Below, one piece after another: positions 26,628-35,228 of a stretch of DNA of 64,000 bases. Source of the stretch: Streptomyces rapamycinicus NRRL 5491 (GTDB lineage Bacteria > Actinomycetota > Actinomycetes > Streptomycetales > Streptomycetaceae); the NCBI RefSeq assembly GCF_024298965.1, contig NZ_CP085193.1, forward strand, positions 3,038,001-3,102,000. Direction: 5' to 3'. Each line of letters begins with the position of its first letter. Position 1 is the stretch's first letter. A program made the translations under genes and the position numbers. The notes under the pieces are model-generated. The model had not been told where the DNA came from. It ran no database searches and worked only from the letters and a program-made list of their open reading frames with translations.

Positions 26628-28286
26628 GTGACCGTGCACATCGTGGGCGCAGCTGTACTCGATCCGATCGGTTCAGACGCCAGAGGCCCCGTGATCGTCG
26701 CCTTCCTGGTATTCATCGGGCTGTCTGTCCTGTGGCTTTTCACGCTTGCCTCGAGTCAGGAACACGAGCCGGAGAGGCTCTACCTCGCGGATCGGTCGCT
26801 CTCCCCGGTCTTCAACGGATTCGCCATGGCGGGCGAGCAGATCACGGTCGTCACCCTGTTGGTGACGTCCGGGTTTATCGCTCTGTACGGCTACGACGGA
26901 TTCAGCATCGCCATCGACCTCATGCTCGCCCTCGGTGTACTGCTGCTCCTTGCTCAAAAAATACGCGACAGCGGGCCTTACACGCTCGGTGACCTCTTCT
27001 CCCTGCGTGCCGCGGGGCGCGCGTCGCGGACTGCCGCGGCTCTGGTGACGCTCGTGATCACCATTCCCCTTCTCATGGTCCAACTGCGGGCCACCGGCAT
27101 CAGCGTGGCCCTCCTGATCGGCCGGTCGAACCATGGAACCCAAGTGGTCTGCACGGTGCTGATGGGGCTTCTCGTCGGCTTCTTCGCCGTCGTGGCAGAT
27201 CTGCGAGGCACCAGTTTCATGCAGGTCGTCAAGGTGGTCGTCACCTTGATCACGCTTTCGCTGATCACGCTGCTGGCCCTCAGCAGATTCGAGTGGAACC
27301 CCGGGTATCTGCTCTCCGCGGCGGCGGAGAAGAGCGTGTCGCCGAGCGGATATCTGAGCCCCGGACTCTGGCCGCGCATCGCGAACCTCGGATCACTCAA
27401 CGCGATCGGCGAACACATCGTCGTCATCCTCGGTACGGCCGTGCTGCCGAACCTGATCCTGCGGGTGAGCGCCTCCCGCACCGGGCGCTCGGCACGCCGG
27501 TCCATGAGCATTGCCTCGGGACTGGGTGCTGCCTTTGTCGTCCTCCTGAGCGCGGCGGGCTTCGCGGCCGCGGCCGTGGTGGGAGGCGACGTCATCCGAG
27601 CGGTTGACGACGTTGGGCAGGGGTCCCCGATTCTGCTGGCTTCGGAAGTACTCCCGCACGGCTCAGTGGCGCGCGTCGCGCTCATCACGGCCATGGCGTC
27701 CGTGGCCTTCCTCGCCGCGCTCACGACCGTGTCAAGTGTGGCCTTCGCTGCCGCTGTCACCTTCGCGCGTGATGTGTTCGCTCAGGGCAAGGGACCGCGC
27801 ACCCGAACCGGAGAAGCGCGAGTACTGCGTCTGACCCTCGTCGTCCTGGTCGCCGTGAGCCTGTCGCTGTCCACAGCCATCAGCCGGTACCCGGTCGAGT
27901 CCCTGGTCATCTTCGCTCTCTGCGTTGCGGCGTCGGGTGTGTTCCCGGCGCTGATCTACACTTTCTTCTGGCCCAAGTTCAATCGCCGGGGGCTTCTCTG
28001 GTCCGTCTACGGGGGACTGCTGCTGTCCCTCCTGTTCACGGCCTCCTCACCCGTCGTCACCGGTGCCGAGAACTCACTGTGGCCGGAGTTGAGTTTCAAC
28101 TGGTATCCGTACTACAACGCGGGCATGGTGTCCGTGCCGGCGGCATTCTTCCTCGGGTGGCTCGGCAGCCTCACCTCACCAGAGAGTTCTCAACCGGTCG
28201 CCGGTGCGGTGCGTACGACGGGAAAGGACGTCGGGCGGAGGAGCACAGCCCGCCCGCGGACAGCACGCGGTCGGCATGCGGGCTGA
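26628..28286 (+). CDS. Sodium:solute symporter, monocarboxylate type
   Basis: A 552-residue member of the SSS family (ActP/MctC-like). VFIGLSVLWLFTLASSQEHE and LYLADRSLSPVFNGFAMAGE resemble the family's N-terminal region, including the (A/S)GxxxSP-like loop after the first helix; then GYDGFSIAIDLMLALGVLL and many further helices to WLGSLTSPESSQP. GTG at 26628 starts 4 nt after the DUF485 stop. Likely imports a short carboxylate such as acetate, propionate or pyruvate, which would suit the acyl-CoA ligases around it. Confidence 0.85.
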   Translation: MTVHIVGAAVLDPIGSDARGPVIVAFLVFIGLSVLWLFTLASSQEHEPERLYLADRSLSPVFNGFAMAGEQITVVTLLVTSGFIALYGYDGFSIAIDLMLALGVLLLLAQKIRDSGPYTLGDLFSLRAAGRASRTAAALVTLVITIPLLMVQLRATGISVALLIGRSNHGTQVVCTVLMGLLVGFFAVVADLRGTSFMQVVKVVVTLITLSLITLLALSRFEWNPGYLLSAAAEKSVSPSGYLSPGLWPRIANLGSLNAIGEHIVVILGTAVLPNLILRVSASRTGRSARRSMSIASGLGAAFVVLLSAAGFAAAAVVGGDVIRAVDDVGQGSPILLASEVLPHGSVARVALITAMASVAFLAALTTVSSVAFAAAVTFARDVFAQGKGPRTRTGEARVLRLTLVVLVAVSLSLSTAISRYPVESLVIFALCVAASGVFPALIYTFFWPKFNRRGLLWSVYGGLLLSLLFTASSPVVTGAENSLWPELSFNWYPYYNAGMVSVPAAFFLGWLGSLTSPESSQPVAGAVRTTGKDVGRRSTARPRTARGRHAG

Positions 28287-28316
28287 TTCGCCGCGGTTGT
28301 GGTATCCGCAGGCCCG

Positions 28317-28363
28317 ACGATCTCCTGCACCCGGGCGGCTTCCGCGCGGGTGCAGGAGATCGT
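28317..28363. terminator. Bidirectional terminator
   Basis: Perfect 17-bp inverted repeat ACGATCTCCTGCACCCG (28317-28333) and its complement (28347-28363) with a 13-nt loop, between the convergent symporter (ends 28286) and MFS gene (ends 28380). Confidence 0.85.
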
Positions 28364-28379
28364 GGATCTGGCTGTCCGC

Positions 28380-29678
28380 TTAGGCGGGTAGCGGCTTCGA
28401 CGCGGTCTTCGGCAGTCGCGCGACGGTGATCACTCCGATGAGCGTTACGGCGAGGATCCAGTAGACGGGGCTGGTTCTGCTTCCGGTGCCGGCCACGAGG
28501 GCAGCGGCGACGAGTGGCGTGATGCCGCCGATGATCACGCCCAGGTTGTAGCCGATCGCGATGCCTGAGTAGCGCACGCTCGCCGGAAACAGCTCCGTGG
28601 CCAACGGCCACGTAGGTACCTGCGCCCACCCGGTGAAGAACATGAAGACCAGATAGACGGCCCCGACGGCCCAGAGGTTGGTTGCCGCGATGAGGACTGC
28701 GAAGACCGGCCAGGCGATGACGGCGAAGATGATGTAGGACGCCAGCAGGATGGGCTTGCGGTCGTAGCGATCCGTCAACTTGCCCGCCCATGGGTAGGTG
28801 AAGGTGGACAGGGCGATGCACAACGCCGATGTCCAGGCGACGCCTGTGGCGGAGAATCCTTCCTCCTGCAGGAAGATGGCGAAGTAGGCGACGCCGAAGT
28901 AGCCGGTGCCGTTGAACGCGATGGCCAGGCCCGCCACGCGGGCGACCGACAGCGGGTGGCTCCGCAGAGCGGCCAGCATCGGGCTGCGTACGATCGCGGC
29001 CTTCTCCTTCAGCTCTTGGAATTGCGGCGACTCCTCGACCCGCAGCCGAGCCCGCAGACACACCACAGTGAGGACCAGCGAGAGGAGGAACGGAATCCGC
29101 CAGCCCCACGTTGCCATCTGGTCGGCCGGAACCAGCAGCCGGACCAGCCCTACGACGCCGGCGGCCACGGCGAACCCGAGAGTGGACCCCATGGAAACCG
29201 TCGATCCGTAGAAGCCCCGCTTGCCGGGCGGCGCCAGTTCGGCGATGTAGGTGGCCGCGCCACCGATCTCACCACCGGCAGCGAACCCCTGGGCGAGTCG
29301 CACAACGACGATGGCGATCGTCCCGGCGACTCCGACCTGTCCGTAGGTGGGCAGCAGGCCCATCACGCCGCACGCCGCGCCCATCATCACGATCGTCGCG
29401 ACGAGGGCTGTCCGGCGGCCGCGGCGGTCGCCGAGGCGACTGAAGAACCAGCCACCGAGCGGACGGATGAGGTAGGACGACGCGAACACCGCGAGCGCGG
29501 ACAGGGTTGAGACCGTCGGATTGTCGCTGGGGAAGAACAACGGTCCGATGGTGAGCGTCAGAAACCCATAGACACTGAAGTCGTAGTACTCGATCAGTGT
29601 CCCGACGCCGCCCGCCAGCGATGCGCGCCGGGCGGACCTCAAGCTGATCGTCTTTTCGGAATGTTGTACCGTCGTCAT
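28380..29678 (-). CDS. MFS transporter, metabolite:H+ symporter (MHS) type
   Basis: A 432-residue transporter. GGVGTLIEYYDFSVYGFLTL and the basic loop FSRLGDRRGRRTALVATIVM are diagnostic of the MHS group (proline/betaine, shikimate, citrate-type carriers); RLAQGFAAGGEIGGAATYIA marks helix 4-5. ATG at 29678 with GGAGA upstream. It likely imports the organic acid handled by the nearby CoA ligase cassette; the actual substrate cannot be read from sequence. Confidence 0.92.
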   Translation of the reverse strand: MTTVQHSEKTISLRSARRASLAGGVGTLIEYYDFSVYGFLTLTIGPLFFPSDNPTVSTLSALAVFASSYLIRPLGGWFFSRLGDRRGRRTALVATIVMMGAACGVMGLLPTYGQVGVAGTIAIVVVRLAQGFAAGGEIGGAATYIAELAPPGKRGFYGSTVSMGSTLGFAVAAGVVGLVRLLVPADQMATWGWRIPFLLSLVLTVVCLRARLRVEESPQFQELKEKAAIVRSPMLAALRSHPLSVARVAGLAIAFNGTGYFGVAYFAIFLQEEGFSATGVAWTSALCIALSTFTYPWAGKLTDRYDRKPILLASYIIFAVIAWPVFAVLIAATNLWAVGAVYLVFMFFTGWAQVPTWPLATELFPASVRYSGIAIGYNLGVIIGGITPLVAAALVAGTGSRTSPVYWILAVTLIGVITVARLPKTASKPLPA

Positions 29679-30235
29679 TGACTCTCCTTGTCACCCAGGA
29701 TGGGAGACGCGCCGTTCGGCCGCCCTCGCCGCGCGAGGTCGACGCCGTCACGTTGCTCGGCGCGATCAGGGGGTGGGTCCTGACCGGACCCTTCCGTCGG
29801 GTCAGGCTCCGAGGCACTGTGGCGAGGTCGGCAGTCGCCGGTGCCCGGTGCTGCCTCAGGGGGCTGAAGCCCCGATCTCTCTGGATTCGAGCGGCGCAGT
29901 CGTCAGGGCTACCTCGTCGGTGACTGCTGATTCGACGACTGCGGAACGGATGGCCATCGGATGATGGGGCGCATTGATGGAGCGCCGCCGATCGCATGCC
30001 ATACCTCGTGGGTCAGCAGGAACTGCGTACGCACACACTCGATGCACTTCGCATGTGCTGACTCTGACCCGTCGTACACAGACGCGCAATGCACTGATAC
30101 GACTGGACTAATTCAAATTCCACAAGTATGGATGCAGAAGAGACATGATCCGGGAGTGGCGCGCAAGAAAGGTCTGCGCCGCGGCATCGGCTTGCACTGC
30201 TCGGCGCTGTTGTCGTGTCAGATCGGGAGCCTTCA
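29679..30235. other. Intergenic region upstream of the MFS gene
   Basis: About 560 bp, less GC-rich than its surroundings between 29990 and 30240. No credible gene. It lies between the MFS start and the ligase 3' end, both minus strand. It must hold the MFS promoter; no GTTA-N8-TAAC site is present. Confidence 0.4.
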
Positions 30236-32065
30236 CTAATGCGACCGCGGCCGTAGGTGGTTCGCGATCACCGTGTCGTCATTTCCGGAGTACATTTCAT
30301 CGATCAGCGTAGCGAATGAATCCACTACCGCGTTCCGCTTGACCTTGCCATTCGCGGTCCGCTCGCCGCGTTCGGCCTCGAGGGGCCGAGGCAGCACACG
30401 GAAGTCCTTCAGCTGTTGCGCGCGTGCGAGGTCGGTGTTGACTCGCCCCAGCTCGGCCCACAGGCGTTCGGACAGCGCCGTCGCAGTCAGCGCCTTGGCC
30501 TGTGTGCTCGGTTCGAGCAGCACGGTGAGGCACTTGCGCGCGTCGCCCACGACGATCGCTTCGCTGATCAGCGAGCTCCCCTTCAGCCGGGTTTCGGTCG
30601 GCTGCGGATTGATCGTCTTGCCGCCGCTGGTGATGATCACGTCCTTCTTCCGGCCGATGAGGCGGATCTCACCGTGCGCGGTACGCTCGATCAGGTCGCC
30701 GGTACGGAACCAACCGTCCTGCAGAACGGCAGCTGTCTCCTCGGGGTTGCGCCAGTATTCGCGAAACAACAGTGGTGCGCGGACCACCATTTCACCATCA
30801 TGCGCGACCTCGACCTGGAAGCGTGGGTCCGGGAATTTTCGACCAATATATCCCGGGCGCGGAAACGTCTGGTCGAAATGAGCAACGGGGCAGCCTGCTG
30901 TTTCGGTGAGGCCATAGCATTCGCGGAGATCCAGCCCCCAGATCTGCCACAGCGCGATGACGTTCTCGGGCATCGCGGCAGAGGCGGTGAAAGCGACGCG
31001 CAGGCGGTCCAATCCGACGCTTGCCCGCAACGGCAGGAAGACACGGTGAAGCACTGCGGTGTATGCGATCCGCAGCAATACCGAGGGATGACCACCGGAC
31101 CAACGGCGATCGGCCATTCGGCGACCGACCCACATCGCGCCTTTGTAGGCGTACCGGCGCACCCGGGGCCAAGCCTGCGTTCGTGCGATCAGCTCGCCGG
31201 CGGCCTTCTCGTAGAAGCGCGGGGGCCACAGCAGCGCCGTTGGCCGCACGGTGCGCAACGCGTCCTCGTAGTCCTCGATGCGGCAGTACGTCACCACGAG
31301 ATGTGAGAGCAGCGGAGTGAAGATCAGCAGCAGCGCCGGCGCCACGTGGGCCAGCGGCAGGAAGCCGACGATGTCGTGCTCACGGCTGTCGAGTTCCGGA
31401 TAGAGGCCGACGACGGTCTGGACCGAGTGCTGAAGCGTACGGTGCGAGTGTGTGACGCCTTTCGGAGCTCCTGTGGAGCCCGACGTGTAGAAGAGAACGG
31501 CGGGGTCGTCGAGTGTCGTGGCAGCGACCATCTCGACCAGACGGTCGGATACGACGCTTGGATGTCGCGCTCCTTCTGTGCGCAGCTTCTCCCACGTTGT
31601 CCCAGTGATTTTCTCAGGTAGCGCCGACGGGGCGGTGTCCATGCCGACGACGAGCCGCAGCTTCGGTATGCGGGCCGCGATCTCCGCCACGTTGTTGAGC
31701 TCCGTGGTTGTCTCGCCCATAAAGGCCACTGCCTCGCTGTGCGCCAGGATCTGCTCGATCTCGGCGGGCGAGTTGGTCGGGTAGACGCCCACCACCACGC
31801 CGCCGACACTCTGCACGGCCAGCGCGGCGAAGGCCCATTCGGGGCGTGCGCTACTCATCACCGCGACGCGATCGCCGTGCCGCACACCGTGGTCGACAAG
31901 GCCGAGCGCGATCTCGCGTACCCGATCTCGGTACGTCCGCCACGTGATCGCGTGCACAACCCCATCGCGCCAGTGGCGCAGCGCGACGATGTCGGGGTCG
32001 GAGCGCGCACGATCAAGCAACAGCTGCGGATGCGTCCGGATCGGTTCAAAATTCATCAGATCCAT
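30236..32065 (-). CDS. AMP-dependent acyl-CoA ligase (copy E)
   Basis: A 609-residue long-chain-type acyl-CoA synthetase, the same length as the copy B ligase and colinear with it. Starts MDLMNFEPIRTHPQLLLDRA. P-loop VLFYTSGSTGAPKGVTHSHR, LRECYGLTETAGCPVAHFDQ, GWFRTGDLIERTAHGEIRLI, GRKKDVIITSGGKTINPQPT and late LTANGK-like ERTANGKVKRNAVVDSFATL. The frame runs upstream without a stop through a flavin-reductase remnant, but homology and copy B fix the start at 32065. It has lost the rest of its cassette. It may be expressed from an upstream promoter near 32200-32460. Confidence 0.92.
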   Translation of the reverse strand: MDLMNFEPIRTHPQLLLDRARSDPDIVALRHWRDGVVHAITWRTYRDRVREIALGLVDHGVRHGDRVAVMSSARPEWAFAALAVQSVGGVVVGVYPTNSPAEIEQILAHSEAVAFMGETTTELNNVAEIAARIPKLRLVVGMDTAPSALPEKITGTTWEKLRTEGARHPSVVSDRLVEMVAATTLDDPAVLFYTSGSTGAPKGVTHSHRTLQHSVQTVVGLYPELDSREHDIVGFLPLAHVAPALLLIFTPLLSHLVVTYCRIEDYEDALRTVRPTALLWPPRFYEKAAGELIARTQAWPRVRRYAYKGAMWVGRRMADRRWSGGHPSVLLRIAYTAVLHRVFLPLRASVGLDRLRVAFTASAAMPENVIALWQIWGLDLRECYGLTETAGCPVAHFDQTFPRPGYIGRKFPDPRFQVEVAHDGEMVVRAPLLFREYWRNPEETAAVLQDGWFRTGDLIERTAHGEIRLIGRKKDVIITSGGKTINPQPTETRLKGSSLISEAIVVGDARKCLTVLLEPSTQAKALTATALSERLWAELGRVNTDLARAQQLKDFRVLPRPLEAERGERTANGKVKRNAVVDSFATLIDEMYSGNDDTVIANHLRPRSH

Positions 32066-32119
32066 CGCACGGCCTCTCCGCGGACCCACCAGAGCTGACG
32101 AGCCGGGCTCGATACGTTT

Positions 32120-32176
32120 CATGTAACACCCTGCTCCGAGGTGGAGGAAATCACCGCGGCACCACATCACCGGCTC
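32120..32176 (-). pseudogene. Flavin reductase 3'-end remnant (copy E)
   Basis: Reads [16 protein letters not shown], matching KPVMWYRGDFLHLGQS at the C-terminus of the copy C reductase, then drifts out of frame. The spacer to the ligase resembles the spacer between reductase and ligase in copy B. Shows that the copy E ligase once belonged to a full cassette. Confidence 0.8.
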
Positions 32177-32466
32177 GCAGCGCATGGCAGCGCATGACCG
32201 CTGCGGCGTCGAGGGAAGCGGGCCCATACGCGGCTCATGGCGAGCCCGACCGGGGCGCCGGTCAGTCTGAAGTGACGAAGGAGGGAGGCGATGGCGTGTA
32301 GTGCCCGATCGCCCCCCGCAGCGCACGACGTGGAGGGCGACGCTCGCCGCCAGCGGTTCGCCGACATCCGGGTCATCCCGAAGCGCCGGGTCACCTCACG
32401 GTCACCAACCCCGGCCTGGATCAGGTCAGCGGCTACGAGCCGCGCCCTTGAAGACCCCCACTCCTG

Positions 32467-33069
32467 TCAGATCGCGTCCGCGGGGACGAGTAGCGCGTTG
32501 ATCGCGGCGGTGCGGATGGTCGTCGCGACGATGTCGGGATCGAGGCCGCTGTTGAACTGGGGCACCGCGTTGATCATCGAGAAGACGGCGTGTGTGAGAA
32601 CGCGGGTCTGCGCGTCTGACAGGTCGGGCCGCAGCCGGGTGACCAGTCCGCTCCACTCTTCGGCGTAGAGGCGCATCATGCGCCGCATGCGATGGCGCTC
32701 GTCTTCCGGGACGTTGTGTTCGTTCTTCAGGAACACCAGCGTGGACGGAACGTTCTGGAGACTGCGTTTGACGTGGTAATCGATCATCTCCTCGAGTGCC
32801 TTGCGTGGATCCGTCACCTCGGCTGCCGTCTTGCGGGCATGAACCAGCAGTTCGTTGAGCGGATCCTCGAGCACCGCGATCAGCAACGCCTGCTTACTCG
32901 GGAAGTGCCGGTAGAGCGCGGGGCCGGTCACACCGGCACGCGCGCCGATCATCTCAGTGGTGACCGCATCGAAGGCACGCTCGTTGAACAACTCTCCGGC
33001 GACCTTGATCAGCACCTGCCGGCGGGTGGCGCGGGGAGACGCGGTACGGGGGGAAGGTGAGCTCGACAC
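32467..33069 (-). CDS. TetR-family regulator, candidate controller of the cassette
   Basis: A 200-residue TetR protein. HTH: VAGELFNERAFDAVTTEMIG, ARAGVTGPALYRHFPSKQAL. The C-terminal domain (MIDYHVKRSLQNVPSTLVFL, MMRLYAEEWSGLVTRLRPDL) resembles those of regulators of fatty-acid or acyl-CoA catabolism. GTG start at 33069. It begins 15 nt after the creatininase-family gene and is probably cotranscribed with it from the promoter region shared with copy B. That region carries two GTTA-N8-TAAC sites, so this is the best candidate to bind them; the ligand may be a pathway CoA ester. Confidence 0.88.
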   Translation of the reverse strand: MSSSPSPRTASPRATRRQVLIKVAGELFNERAFDAVTTEMIGARAGVTGPALYRHFPSKQALLIAVLEDPLNELLVHARKTAAEVTDPRKALEEMIDYHVKRSLQNVPSTLVFLKNEHNVPEDERHRMRRMMRLYAEEWSGLVTRLRPDLSDAQTRVLTHAVFSMINAVPQFNSGLDPDIVATTIRTAAINALLVPADAI

Positions 33070-33083
33070 ATGTAGAGTCTAGT

Positions 33084-33851
33084 CTAGGTGAGCGGTCGAT
33101 AACGTGCCCTTGCGTGTTCCGCGAGCAGGTCGGCCACCGCGGTCAGACAGGCGAAGCCCAGCTCGGACGACATGCCGCGCGGATCACCGAGCACCCCGCT
33201 GGGTGCGACTGCCTTGACACCGTCAGTGAATACGCGGGCCAGCAACGCGTCATCCATGGACCCGGTGAAACCTGCGGCGGCACGATCGTTCCTCACGGCG
33301 TCCGGCCGCACGGCTAGCATGATCGAACTTTCGGCGACGTCGGCATGGCCTCCGACGTGGTCGGCGAGGCCGGCGACGCGTTGAGCGGCGTCGCGCCATG
33401 CGCGGAGGACCGCTGCCGAGTCTGCGAACGCGACGACATCCAGGTCGGAGGGAAGCCGCGCGGCGAGCTTCGGCTCGATGTCGCCGAGCACCGGGTAGTT
33501 GCCGATATGCGCCGAGAAGATCAGCACCCTGCGGAAGCCGTGCCCGGCAAGGCTCGCACAGCAGTCGGCGCAGATCGCTTCGAGCGTCTCGGCCCGCAGC
33601 GAGAGCGTTCCGGCGAAGCCGAGGTGGTGCGACGAGCAGCCGATCCGCACCGTCGGTAGCACGAGCGCGTCGCCAAGCCGCTCGGCGACAAGAACACCCA
33701 GTCGATCGGCGTGATCACTGTCGACCGACATCGGCAGATGCGCACCGTGCTGCTCCGTGGCGCCCAGCGGCAAGACCGCCGTACGCATACCGCTCGCGAT
33801 GGCACTCGCGATGTCAGGCGAGGTCAAACGCTCAATCCGCAACTCGCTCAT
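33084..33851 (-). CDS. Creatininase-family amidohydrolase
   Basis: A 255-residue metal-dependent hydrolase. The metal-site pattern is seen in LPLGATEQHGAHLPMSVDSD (Glu, His, Asp) and in the later AHIGNYPVLGDIE and HADVAESSIMLAVRP segments. Relatives include creatinine amidohydrolase, MftE peptidase and FAPy deformylase-type enzymes. It is first in a two-gene unit with tetR, divergent from the copy B operon. It may cleave an amide in the compound fed into the CoA pathway, but that is inference from position. Confidence 0.85.
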   Translation of the reverse strand: MSELRIERLTSPDIASAIASGMRTAVLPLGATEQHGAHLPMSVDSDHADRLGVLVAERLGDALVLPTVRIGCSSHHLGFAGTLSLRAETLEAICADCCASLAGHGFRRVLIFSAHIGNYPVLGDIEPKLAARLPSDLDVVAFADSAAVLRAWRDAAQRVAGLADHVGGHADVAESSIMLAVRPDAVRNDRAAAGFTGSMDDALLARVFTDGVKAVAPSGVLGDPRGMSSELGFACLTAVADLLAEHARARYRPLT

Positions 33852-33949
33852 GTGTAGTCACTCCTCCTCCTGTGCCTGCTCGACCCGTACCTCGCGGATG
33901 CGTCACTACTCGACGGATGGGGAGAGGCCCGCAGTCGAGGCTTACACAT

Positions 33950-34045
33950 GTTACTCATAATTAACACGTTCACCATCCCTCGGGGGCCTTGACCTGGGCT
34001 GGGCCACGCCCTACGTTATCGCCCACTAACATTTGACGGAAGGGT
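33950..34045 (+). promoter_or_regulatory. Copy B promoter and divergent operator region
   Basis: TTGACC at 33989-33994, 17-bp spacer, TACGTT at 34012-34017. Operators GTTA-N8-TAAC at 34015-34030 (over the -10) and 33950-33965 (GTTACTCATAATTAAC), 65 bp apart. The distal site lies 99 bp before the creatininase start and could also repress the divergent creatininase-tetR unit. RBS GACGGAAGG follows at about 34035. Confidence 0.75.
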
Positions 34046-35202
34046 CGGTATGGACTTCATCCTCATGTCTGAGGGGGACACCCCGGTCGGGCTTACGCAT
34101 GAGCACCGCTACCGGGAGCTTGTGGAGGAGGTTCTGCTTGCGGAGCGGGTTGGCTTCGATGCCTTCGGTAGTTCCGAGCAGCATGTTGCTCTGGGTACGG
34201 CTTCGGTCTCCGCTCCGGAAGTGCTTTACCCGTACCTGATGGCTCTGACGAGCCGGATGCGGTTCATCCACCTGGTGACGCTGCTGCCGACGCGGATGAA
34301 CCATGCGCTGCGCGTCGCGGAGCGTGTGGCGACCGAGGACATCCTGTCCAACGGCCGTGTCGAGCTTGGTACCGGGCGCGGCAACACCACGCTCGCCCTG
34401 CGCGCGTTTGAGGTGGACCCGTCCGAGAACAAGGCCCAGTGGCGTGAGGGCATCGAGCTGATCCGCAGCGCGTTCCTCAACGACGTGTTCTCGTACGTGG
34501 GCGAGCACTACAAGATTCCGCCGCGCAGCCTGGTCCCCAAGCCCCTGCAGGGCCCCTACCCGCCCCTTTCGGCTGCCGCCGGCAGCCCGAGCTCGGTCGA
34601 GACGGCCGCCTCGATGGGTATCGGCGCCATCATGGGCGGCCTCTACCTCGGGTTCGACCTCGTCGAGAACATGGTCAAGCTCTACGACGACACTCTCGCC
34701 GCCACCAACCACCCCCACCCGATCACGCCGCGCAAGATGGTCGCGGTCGCCGGTGGTATGCACTGCGCCGAGACCACCGCCCAGGCCCGCCTCGAGGCGA
34801 AGCCCCTGTTCGAGATGGCCAAGCTGTCCACCGACGCATATGAGCGCCTGTCGAAGCTGTCGAAGGACTACGCCTACATGGGCGCCGTCAAGGACATCGA
34901 CTTCAACGACGAAGAGTACATGTTCGAACACTCCCAGGGCTTCATGGTCGGCGACCCCGAGCACTGCATCGAACACGTACAGCGATACGCGGACATGGGC
35001 GTCGAAGCACTCGTCCTGCGTGTCGACAGCCTGCCCCACGACCAGCTGATGCGCTCGATCGAACTCTTCGGCAAGTACGTCATCCCCCGCTTCAAACACC
35101 CCCGCAACGTCGTGCGCCCGGCCGACGACGTACTCGCCGAGATCCGAGCCGCCCGCCCCGCCCACGAAGAAGCACTCCGCCAGTTCAACGACACCCACAA
35201 CC
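33984..35202 (+). repeat. Homogenised 1.2-kb block, copy B
   Basis: Inverted relative to the blocks at 1818-3037 and 23432-24650. Only a few synonymous differences from copy A were seen, for example GCATAT against GCATAC in the codons for DAYERL. Confidence 0.9.
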
Positions 35203-35228
35203 TCGCGCAGAAGGAGACGGTTCGATGA
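34050..35228 (+). CDS. LLM-class flavin-dependent monooxygenase (copy B)
   Basis: A 392-residue luciferase-like flavin monooxygenase heading the only complete cassette. Same features as copy A: MDFILMSEGDTPVGLTHEHR, SNGRVELGTGRGNTTLALRA, MGIGAIMGGLYLGFDLVENM. The protein appears identical to copy A. Four-nt overlap with ECH1. Together with the reductase at 36828 it should form a two-component monooxygenase; the ligase at 37375 suggests the organic substrate is, or becomes, a CoA thioester. Regulated by the paired operators just upstream. Confidence 0.92.
   Translation: MDFILMSEGDTPVGLTHEHRYRELVEEVLLAERVGFDAFGSSEQHVALGTASVSAPEVLYPYLMALTSRMRFIHLVTLLPTRMNHALRVAERVATEDILSNGRVELGTGRGNTTLALRAFEVDPSENKAQWREGIELIRSAFLNDVFSYVGEHYKIPPRSLVPKPLQGPYPPLSAAAGSPSSVETAASMGIGAIMGGLYLGFDLVENMVKLYDDTLAATNHPHPITPRKMVAVAGGMHCAETTAQARLEAKPLFEMAKLSTDAYERLSKLSKDYAYMGAVKDIDFNDEEYMFEHSQGFMVGDPEHCIEHVQRYADMGVEALVLRVDSLPHDQLMRSIELFGKYVIPRFKHPRNVVRPADDVLAEIRAARPAHEEALRQFNDTHNLAQKETVR

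Noticed and set aside
29961..30239. A 92-codon plus-strand frame upstream of the MFS gene
   Set aside because: No homology recognised, no ribosome-binding site, and cysteine/histidine-rich composition typical of random translation.
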